Shown here piece by piece: positions 7,394-13,948 of a stretch of DNA of 31,321 nucleotides. The position numbers and the translations under genes are program-made. Source of the DNA: SAR324 cluster bacterium (lineage in GTDB: Bacteria > SAR324 > XYD2-FULL-50-16). Position 1 is the first letter of the stretch. Every line of letters begins with the position of its first letter. A model generated the notes under the pieces. The model made no database searches and was not told the DNA's origin. It saw only the letters and a list, made by a program, of their open reading frames with translations. Location: contig NVSR01000004.1 of NCBI GenBank assembly GCA_002401295.1, positions 29,952 through 61,272 on the forward strand, given 5' to 3'.

Positions 7394-7644
7394 GCTCCCT
7401 ACAAGCCAGCCTGCGACAATCTTGCCTGTTTTTCTTCGAATTTAGAATTTTGTACGTCATCCGGGGAAATAGATCATTATTTGCTTGATTATTGTGCCCG
7501 CTCAGCTCTACTACTGTTTTATCAGCAAAAAGTAATTTTCAACAGCTGTTCTCTGCTGGAACAAGTGGCAAGGCCTTCCCATGCCATTATTTTTGAGTAA
7601 AAAAAATAAAATTAGGTTTTTAAAACAGGGGACCAGCTTCCAGA

Positions 7645-7673
7645 TTGAACAAGATTACTCCCTGTGTTATAGA
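7645..7673 (+). promoter_or_regulatory. Promoter-like sequence for the chemosensory operon
   Basis: TTGAAC (7645-7650) and TATAGA (7668-7673) are separated by exactly 17 bases; each matches four of six consensus positions. A start near 7680 would give a leader of about 230 bases that carries the hairpin at 7742-7759. No sigma-54 site was found, and there is only an isolated sigma-28-like -10. Confidence 0.35.
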
Positions 7674-7741
7674 AAGTTACATGATCAGATGATGTGCCTT
7701 TAGTATGAACCGATAACCTGACTTTTGGATATCAGTTCTTT

Positions 7742-7759
7742 CCCACCTGTAGAGGTGGG
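7742..7759 (+). other. Stable hairpin in the cheW leader
   Basis: CCCACCT (7742-7748), loop GTAG, AGGTGGG (7753-7759): a perfect 7-bp GC-rich stem with a tetraloop, extendable by wobbles. It is not followed by T, so it is not a classical terminator. It lies about 150 bases before cheW and could be a protein-binding or stability element. Confidence 0.45.
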
Positions 7760-7911
7760 GGAAACGATTGAGTAAGGAAGCAGTTAGGAGTACTCTGAAA
7801 AAGATAGGATCTTTTTTTATCGATAGAAATCCAGATAATCCGGCCCCTTAAATGTCTTCTGCTAGCGATCGGGGTGGTGTTGATATTAAGTAAATGAAGC
7901 CAGGACAAGGT

Positions 7912-9480
7912 ATGACAAATTTGCCCGCAGAAATTAATACAGTTCAGGAACGATCCCTGCAATATATTACTTTTACCGTTGGGGAAGAACTCTTTGGCGT
8001 GAATATTATGTGTGTCGAAGAGATTATTACCCCCCGCGCTGTCACGGCGATCCCACGGACCCCGGACTATTTTTTGGGGATCATTAACCTGCGTGGTGAA
8101 GTGATCTCTATTATTGATATGAGGACCCGCTTCGGGATCCCGCAGCGTAAGAATACTTCCGACAGCAGAGTGGTTGTAATCCACAGTAATGGTCTGAAAT
8201 TGGGAATGCTGGTGGATAAAATCAGCTCGATTGTAACTCTGGATGGTTCAGCAAGTCAGGCCTCTTCCAGGATGACTGCGAAGGGAAGACAAAAATATAT
8301 CTCCGGCTCTTTTAAGCTTTCCGATGAGAGTATTTTGCTGTTATTAGCCCAAGAACAGATCGTTAATGAAGAGGATTTTCAGATCCACCAGGAAATTCAT
8401 GACAGTCAGGAATTAGTCACGGTTGAGGCCCAGAAAAAAGAAAAAGTTAAAGAGATCAATTTAGTAGGGTTCTCTCTGTCAGGAGAACAATATACTATTG
8501 AAAGCCATTCGGTAGAGGAAATTATCGTCTTGCCTGAAATTACAGTCATCCCTGAAATGGAAGGTTTTGTCGAAGGCATTTTCCATCTGAGAGAATCTGT
8601 GATCCCTGTGATCCGGTTAACAGAGCATATGGGCCTTGCCGGGCAAGAAATTACAGAGGATAATCCTGTAATTATTATAAAAATTTCAGGCCTGAAGATA
8701 GGGCTGATTGTCGATAAAATCACGGAAGTCTTTCTCATTGGTGAAGATGAAGTACTGCCTCCACCCATTAATCTCAATCAGAAACAAACAGAGCAATTAA
8801 AGGGCGTGATCAAATTGCAGCGAGAAGAGGACAATTTTATTGTGATGCTCTTAAAGCTGGAAAAACTGTTTTCTCCCGACGAGGAAACGATGCTGAGAGA
8901 ATTAGGCGCTGCTGAGGAAGCTGAAGAATTCGAAGGCATGGAAAAAGAAGAGGAAGTAGCGATTCTTGAGTTTTCATTAGCAGAAGAACGTTACGCTATT
9001 CCATTGGTGGAAGCCAATGAGATTATTCCAGTACGTGAAATTGTGCCGGTCCCCAAAGCGCCACCCTTTATTCGTGGTGTGATCAATTTGCGTGGAGATG
9101 TGATTTCCATTGTAGATCTCCCTTTATTGGTAGGCCAGCAAGGCTATCAGTTCACGGAGCAAACTAAAATATTAGTTGTGAATCCCGGGAATGAAGTCGC
9201 AGGCTTAATTGTTGAGAAAATGCTGGGTATCCGCAAAGTACTACTTTCTTCCTTCGATAAACCCTCCGACTTACTGCGTCAGCAGGGGAATATTTTTATT
9301 GAGGGCATTGGGAAGGTTGACGAGACGGGTGAGATTGTTGTGTTGATGGATATTGCCACGACCTTGGCTCAGGCTCAGGGAGAGGAAGAATATAATGACC
9401 TGGAAAGTGTAAAAAGTGAACTGGAACAACTAGAGTTTGATGATCAACGAGCACAGCAATTGTTGCCTCCCTCAATCTAG
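7912..9480 (+). CDS. cheW: CheW-like scaffold protein with three CheW domains
   Basis: 522 residues made almost entirely of three tandem CheW/SH3-like domains, which dock chemoreceptors to CheA. Counting from M at 7912: domain 1 about 14-150 with GIINLRGEVISIID (NLRG 59-62), domain 2 about 180-320, and domain 3 about 348-490 with GVINLRGDVISIVD (NLRG 392-395). Domain 2 has HLRE at 225-228 in place of NLRG and is the most divergent. Acidic linkers separate domains 2 and 3 (EEAEEFEGMEKEEE) and form the C-terminus. An ATG at 7894 is possible, but AGGA at 7902-7905 is ideally placed for the ATG at 7912. Ordinary CheW has one domain, so this is a multivalent scaffold. It is the first gene of the operon; cheB starts 71 bases after its stop. 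Confidence 0.92.
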   Translation: MTNLPAEINTVQERSLQYITFTVGEELFGVNIMCVEEIITPRAVTAIPRTPDYFLGIINLRGEVISIIDMRTRFGIPQRKNTSDSRVVVIHSNGLKLGMLVDKISSIVTLDGSASQASSRMTAKGRQKYISGSFKLSDESILLLLAQEQIVNEEDFQIHQEIHDSQELVTVEAQKKEKVKEINLVGFSLSGEQYTIESHSVEEIIVLPEITVIPEMEGFVEGIFHLRESVIPVIRLTEHMGLAGQEITEDNPVIIIKISGLKIGLIVDKITEVFLIGEDEVLPPPINLNQKQTEQLKGVIKLQREEDNFIVMLLKLEKLFSPDEETMLRELGAAEEAEEFEGMEKEEEVAILEFSLAEERYAIPLVEANEIIPVREIVPVPKAPPFIRGVINLRGDVISIVDLPLLVGQQGYQFTEQTKILVVNPGNEVAGLIVEKMLGIRKVLLSSFDKPSDLLRQQGNIFIEGIGKVDETGEIVVLMDIATTLAQAQGEEEYNDLESVKSELEQLEFDDQRAQQLLPPSI

Positions 9481-9551
9481 TCTGTGCAATGGAAGGGATG
9501 AATTTGAAATCTTGGAATGAGTCAGCGAAAGCGCCAAATGGGGGCAAGCGC

Positions 9552-10655
9552 ATGGAGTACAAAGTTCTCGTGGTTGATGACTCAGCTTTAATGCGATCTG
9601 AGTTAACTAAAATAATCGAAAAGGATGAGGAATTGAAAGTTGTGGCTACCGCTCGTAATGGCAGCCAGGTACTGGATAAAATCCGACGTTTCCATCCGGA
9701 TGTAGTCACCATGGATATCAACATGCCGATCATGGATGGTATTGAAGCACTGAAGCAAGTGATGGAAAATGCTCCCTTGCCTGTGGTGATGATCAGTTCG
9801 CTGACCCAGGAAGGAGCGGAAGAAACGATGGATGCCTTGAATTTGGGGGCCTTCGATTTCATTGCCAAGCCTTCAGGATCTATTTCCCTTGATATCGCCA
9901 CCCAAGGGAAAATAATACGCCTTAAATTGAAGACAGCTGCCACCAGCCGTAGTCGCTGGTCACTGCGTAAGAGAATTACTGCCAGGCCCCCTGCTATTCG
10001 CAAGCCTATCGTCAGCCAGAGGTCGGTCAGGCGCTCACCTATCATTCGTAGCGGGCTTAGAGGGGCGGTGCCTAAAAAAGGGATTGTAGCAATTGGGGTC
10101 TCAACGGGTGGTCCCAAAACCTTGATGTCGATTTTACCACAAATTCCGGCTGATTTTAGTGGGAGTATTTTAATCGCCCAGCACATGCCTGAAAACTTTA
10201 CTCTCTCTTTTGCTAATCGCCTCAATAAAGTTTGCTCCTTGCATGTAAAGGAAGCGGAAAATGGTGATATAGTTGAGCCGGGAACCATTTATGTGGCGCC
10301 TGGTGGAAAACATATGAAGGTGAAAAATCGGAATAATAGGTTATTGATGCTGGAAATAGTCGATGATATCCCCTCAAAAATCTATAAACCATCAGTGGAG
10401 GTCCTCTTTGAATCCCTCCTGGAAAATATTGGTACCAATTGGCTCGGAGTGATGTTGACCGGTATGGGCAGTGATGGAGCTAGGGCATTAACGCAATTGA
10501 GAAAAATGGGAGGACATACTATTGCAGAGTCAGAAGAGAGTTGTGTTGTTTTTGGTATGCCTGGCAAAGTAGTGGAAATGGGTGGAGCTGAATACGTTCT
10601 ATCTGAACATGAAATTGCGAGTAAGATTGTAGAAATTTCCGGAGGCTTGGCATGA
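9552..10655 (+). CDS. cheB: Chemotaxis receptor methylesterase/deamidase CheB
   Basis: 367 residues. The N-terminal receiver domain (about 1-120) starts with KVLVVDDSALMR and has the phospho-acceptor D55 in TMDINMP. The C-terminal methylesterase domain (about 178-367) carries the catalytic triad S184 (AIGVSTGG), H211 (AQHMPENF) and D308 (TGMGSDGA). It removes methyl groups from receptor glutamates, opposing CheR, when phosphorylated by CheA. The linker (about 124-176) is unusually long and arginine-rich (RSRWSLRKR, QRSVRRSP). In-frame ATGs at 9489 and 9501 exist, but the one at 9552 is preceded by GGGGGC and starts the receiver domain normally. Its stop codon overlaps the cheR start (ATGA), implying translational coupling. 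Confidence 0.95.
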   Translation: MEYKVLVVDDSALMRSELTKIIEKDEELKVVATARNGSQVLDKIRRFHPDVVTMDINMPIMDGIEALKQVMENAPLPVVMISSLTQEGAEETMDALNLGAFDFIAKPSGSISLDIATQGKIIRLKLKTAATSRSRWSLRKRITARPPAIRKPIVSQRSVRRSPIIRSGLRGAVPKKGIVAIGVSTGGPKTLMSILPQIPADFSGSILIAQHMPENFTLSFANRLNKVCSLHVKEAENGDIVEPGTIYVAPGGKHMKVKNRNNRLLMLEIVDDIPSKIYKPSVEVLFESLLENIGTNWLGVMLTGMGSDGARALTQLRKMGGHTIAESEESCVVFGMPGKVVEMGGAEYVLSEHEIASKIVEISGGLA

Positions 10656-11494
10656 TATTGGGGAATAGTCTAAAGTTAACGACGTCGGAACTGATACCTA
10701 TTCGAGACTTAGTCGCTGAAGTTGCCGGTATCCACTTCGATGAAAAAAAATTCTATTTTGTAGAGAAGCGTGTCTTACGTCGTATGACTGCTACGAGTTC
10801 CAAAACAGCAAAAGACTATTTCAGACTCCTGAAACTGGGTGGAGATGTGGATGAGTTGTCTGAATTAATCGCCGCTTTGACAACGAATGAAACGTATTTT
10901 TATCGTAATATCCCGCAATTGGAATCTTTTGCTGAAGAAGCATTGCCCTTGATTTTGGAAGAAAAACGACAGCGCAGGGATTTTCAGCTTCGCATCTGGA
11001 GTGCGGCTTGTTCGTCGGGAGAGGAACCTTATACTATTTCCATCTTATTAAAAGAGCATATCCCAGACTATACTAAGTGGCGAATTGAAATCATTGCCAC
11101 TGACATAGACCATACCATGTTAGATAAGGCCAAAACGGGTATTTATGAAAAACGAGCAGTGAAGGATGTCCAGCCTAGTCTGTTGGCCAAATATTTTTCC
11201 AATCAAGGAAGTAAATATCAGGTCAAACCCGATGTCAGAAGGGGAATTAACTTTCAACGACTGAACTTGATGGATCGTAGGGCTATGCGAATGCAAACGA
11301 GGATGGACTTCGTTTTCTGCCGTAATGTTTTGATCTATTTTGATGATGAAGCCAGAAAACAAGTGGTGAGTCGGATCTATGACAGCCTGAATAAAGGGGG
11401 GTTTATTTTTCTGGGCCATTCCGAGTCGGTAGGGAAAATCAGTGCTGTGTTCAAATTAGTGAAGTTTAAAAAGTCCTTAACGTATCGAAAATAG
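10652..11494 (+). CDS. cheR: Chemotaxis receptor methyltransferase CheR
   Basis: 280 residues, the standard CheR length. An N-terminal helical domain (about 8-75) is followed by the SAM-binding catalytic domain with LTTNETYFYR (76-85), IWSAACSSGEEPY (115-127), IATDID (148-153), FCRNVLIYF (222-230) and the closing LGHSES (254-259). It methylates glutamates of chemoreceptors using S-adenosylmethionine, giving the system sensory adaptation together with CheB. The start overlaps the cheB stop by four bases. No extra C-terminal TPR domain is present. A strong hairpin follows before the next gene. Confidence 0.96.
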   Translation: MILGNSLKLTTSELIPIRDLVAEVAGIHFDEKKFYFVEKRVLRRMTATSSKTAKDYFRLLKLGGDVDELSELIAALTTNETYFYRNIPQLESFAEEALPLILEEKRQRRDFQLRIWSAACSSGEEPYTISILLKEHIPDYTKWRIEIIATDIDHTMLDKAKTGIYEKRAVKDVQPSLLAKYFSNQGSKYQVKPDVRRGINFQRLNLMDRRAMRMQTRMDFVFCRNVLIYFDDEARKQVVSRIYDSLNKGGFIFLGHSESVGKISAVFKLVKFKKSLTYRK

Positions 11495-11498
11495 TTGA

Positions 11499-11525
11499 TT
11501 GCTTCTCCCAATACAGGGAGAGCAA
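11499..11525 (+). other. Intercistronic hairpin between cheR and the HEAT-repeat gene
   Basis: TTGCTTCTCCC (11499-11509) pairs with GGGAGAGCAA (11516-11525): 10 bp with one bulged T, loop AATACA. There is no T-tract, so read-through into the next gene is likely. It may protect or process the message and set a different level for the upstream and downstream halves of the operon. Confidence 0.5.
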
Positions 11526-11557
11526 GGCAGTTGTGACAAAATAGGCGAGAAATCACA

Positions 11558-13489
11558 ATGGAAGAAACCAATGGCCAAGCCAACCGAGAGGAGTTAGACC
11601 AACTCTTGCGGGATTTGGCAGAGGGTGATGAAACAACCAGGAAGTATGCCGCAGAAGACTTGGGCTATGGCGGCTACCTGGAAGCGATTCCTAATCTGAT
11701 TCAGGGATTAGTCGATCCTTCTATTTCAGTGGCTGAGACTTGTGTCAGTGCCTTAGTACGGTTGGGTACGTCACAAGTTGCTGAAATGGTAGCACAGTGT
11801 TTGTCGTCAGAGGATGTACGACTGAGAAACTATGCAGTAGAGATCTTATCTTTGCTCGGGACCACTGCCATTGAGGTATTAGAGACACAACTACAGTCAG
11901 AGGACCGAGACGTTCGTAAGTTTTCAGTCGATATTTTACTGGAGATTGGTAGCGATCGAAGCTTAGAGCCCTTGATCATAGCCTTGGATGATACGGATAT
12001 CAATATTGCGGCAACTGCTGCCGATGGAATCGGAAAAGTCGGACGAGAGGAGCATCTAGCCGTTTTACGCAAATATCTGGATTCTGAAGTATGGATGAAG
12101 TGCGCCGTCATTCGGGGTATGGGCTGTATCGGGGGACCTGAGGCGGTTGAAGCTATCTTGCCTTCTCTTCGGGATGAAGACATGATGGTTAAGATTTCTG
12201 CCATCCAATCTCTCGGATATATCTGTAATATTAGTGCACTATCTGGTTTGCTGTACTTATTAGGGGACGAGTCGCTGTCTCTGTTTGGAGGAGAAACCAT
12301 TAATGCCATCTTTGGTATTATGCAGGCTTATCCTGATGAAAATTACGGGGAGATTATTAATGAGGCTTTGCTAGTACCTATCTTAAGTTTAGCTGAGAAG
12401 GCTGAATCACAAATTCGATTACAAGCTATTGAAATATTGCTTTATTTTGGTTTTGAAAGTGTGGTCGGGCGGTTGGTGAATCTTACGGCTGACCCCAAAA
12501 CTACCATTGTAGAGGCTGCTGTCCGTTCGATCATCGCCATTGATCCAAGCGACATCACCCCCTTTCAAGAAATTTTAAGTGAATCCAGTACCGCGTCTAT
12601 TACGCAAAAAGCAGCCAGCTTGAGAATTCTAGGAGGTCTGTCCAGCCAGAAAGGACAGGGGCTTTTGATTGATTTCTTAGACCCTGCAGGAGAGGAACTG
12701 ACTTGTACAGCCCTACAGGCTTTACCCACTGGCTTCTCCCCTCTTCCCTTGGAAAAGCTAAAGGCTTTGTTTCAGTCAGAAGTTTCCAAGGTTCGGGAAT
12801 ATGCGGCAGAGACGATGGGGCGCTTAGGTGCGGAAGACTTCTGTGAATGTCTGATAGCCCAACTGGGTGATGAAGATCCTGATGTTCAAGAGCAAGTGGA
12901 TAATGCCTTGATTGAAATAGGAACAGCCAATGAGAACTCTCTGATTCGCCCATACCTGGATGCTATTAGTCCAATGGAAAGAAAGATGGCTTTTCAATAC
13001 TACGGCAGCCACCATCCGGAACGAATTAGTGAGAAATTTATTAATGGGTTGCAGGATGTTAATGAGGACATTCGGATCATTGCTATTAAAGTCCTGGGGA
13101 ACTTAAGTCTACTAACATTCAAAATGATCCATGATGCCCTGAAAGATACTGATGAGAATGTTTGTATCCAAGCGGCAAGATCTTTGGGTACTTTCCCCAG
13201 ATCGCAGTCCTTAGTCGAACAGATTACGCAAGTTCTTACTCAGAGCGATGATGAACGTATTAAAGTAGAATTATTACAAATTTTATCTGAATTGGGTGAC
13301 CTGGATGTGATCAACTCTGTTTTACCTCTCTTAGAGGATGAGTCAACTTGGGTCCAGATTGAAGCGGTAGAAGCTTTGAAAATCCTTGGTGATGTTTCCG
13401 TCGTACCTATATTAAAAAAGCTACTGGACTCAGACAATGATGAGTTGGTGGAAACTATTGAAAATGCAATTGAAGAACTAGAATATTAA
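11558..13489 (+). CDS. HEAT-repeat protein embedded in the chemosensory operon
   Basis: 643 residues built from end-to-end HEAT/PBS-lyase-type helical repeats of about 30 residues, for example LIQGLVDPSISVAETCVSAL, DEDMMVKISAIQSLG, DEDPDVQEQVDNALIEIG and ESTWVQIEAVEALKILG. The pattern of aspartate/glutamate pair, valine-arginine or similar, then AxxALG recurs throughout. No enzyme motif, signal peptide or membrane segment is visible, and the protein is acidic. HEAT solenoids are protein-protein interaction scaffolds, so a role as partner of CheY, CheA or a target is inferred from position only. It lies 63 bases after cheR and 16 bases before cheY, on the same strand. HEAT proteins beside che genes have precedent in some deltaproteobacteria as I recall, but this is not a canonical chemotaxis component. 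Confidence 0.85.
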   Translation: MEETNGQANREELDQLLRDLAEGDETTRKYAAEDLGYGGYLEAIPNLIQGLVDPSISVAETCVSALVRLGTSQVAEMVAQCLSSEDVRLRNYAVEILSLLGTTAIEVLETQLQSEDRDVRKFSVDILLEIGSDRSLEPLIIALDDTDINIAATAADGIGKVGREEHLAVLRKYLDSEVWMKCAVIRGMGCIGGPEAVEAILPSLRDEDMMVKISAIQSLGYICNISALSGLLYLLGDESLSLFGGETINAIFGIMQAYPDENYGEIINEALLVPILSLAEKAESQIRLQAIEILLYFGFESVVGRLVNLTADPKTTIVEAAVRSIIAIDPSDITPFQEILSESSTASITQKAASLRILGGLSSQKGQGLLIDFLDPAGEELTCTALQALPTGFSPLPLEKLKALFQSEVSKVREYAAETMGRLGAEDFCECLIAQLGDEDPDVQEQVDNALIEIGTANENSLIRPYLDAISPMERKMAFQYYGSHHPERISEKFINGLQDVNEDIRIIAIKVLGNLSLLTFKMIHDALKDTDENVCIQAARSLGTFPRSQSLVEQITQVLTQSDDERIKVELLQILSELGDLDVINSVLPLLEDESTWVQIEAVEALKILGDVSVVPILKKLLDSDNDELVETIENAIEELEY

Positions 13490-13505
13490 CGAATGAAGGA
13501 ATCTA

Positions 13506-13877
13506 ATGTCTTATAATGTATTGGTCATCGATGATTCACCTATTGTGAGAAACTTGCACTCCGTAATGTTAAAATCAGCCGATTTTACTGTAACTGAAGC
13601 GGAAAATGGGTACGATGCCTTGGAAAAAGCATTGAATGCCGAATTCGATCTCATGGTAGTTGATATTAATATGCCCAAAATGGATGGCTTTACTTTTTGT
13701 AAGGAAATTCGAGCGAATGAGCGGCATAGAGATACTCCGATCATAATTATCTCTACAGAGTCGGAAGCTGAGGATAAGATGAAAGGTTTTAAAGCTGGAG
13801 CTAACCTTTACCTCGTCAAACCGGTGAAGGCTGAAGTATTGATTGAAAATGCCAAAATGCTGCTTCATCAATCTTAA
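13506..13877 (+). CDS. cheY: Single-domain response regulator, CheY-like
   Basis: 123 residues, a lone receiver domain. The acidic pair D9-D10 (VIDDSP), the phospho-acceptor D53 (MVVDINMPKMDG), T85 in IISTES and the conserved K105 (LVKPV) are all present, so it should be phosphorylated by the CheA encoded next. It has no DNA-binding or output domain and must act by protein interaction, with a flagellar switch, a motility protein or possibly the adjacent HEAT protein. AAGGAA precedes the ATG. The gene starts 16 bases after the HEAT gene and ends 71 bases before cheA. Confidence 0.93.
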   Translation: MSYNVLVIDDSPIVRNLHSVMLKSADFTVTEAENGYDALEKALNAEFDLMVVDINMPKMDGFTFCKEIRANERHRDTPIIIISTESEAEDKMKGFKAGANLYLVKPVKAEVLIENAKMLLHQS

Positions 13878-13948
13878 TTCCTCTCTTCATCTTGCTCCGC
13901 CGATTACCATATACAGCAAACTTTTAGTGAACTGAGACCAGGTATCCT

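Larger units (their letters stand above)
7354..7911. other. Intergenic region, 558 bases, upstream of the chemosensory operon
   Basis: Contains the hairpin at 7370-7393, a promoter-like pair at 7645-7673, and a GC-rich hairpin at 7742-7759. A plus-strand frame at 7364-7600 has no ribosome binding site and no protein-like character. Nothing else is recognised. Confidence 0.6.

Noticed and set aside
7568..7590. TGGCA ... TGC pattern resembling a sigma-54 promoter
   Set aside because: The spacing between GG and GC does not match the invariant -24/-12 distance.
7364..7600. 78-codon plus-strand frame after the cytochrome c gene
   Set aside because: It begins inside the hairpin region, has no ribosome binding site and no protein-like pattern.
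7709..7716. ACCGATAA resembling a sigma-28 (flagellar) -10 element before cheW
   Set aside because: No TAAA-type -35 element is found at the required spacing, so a single 7/8 match is not enough.
9296..10288. Long (330 codon) open frame on the minus strand across cheB
   Set aside because: It is antisense to a fully convincing cheB with all catalytic motifs; its translation is serine/arginine-rich shadow sequence with no motif.
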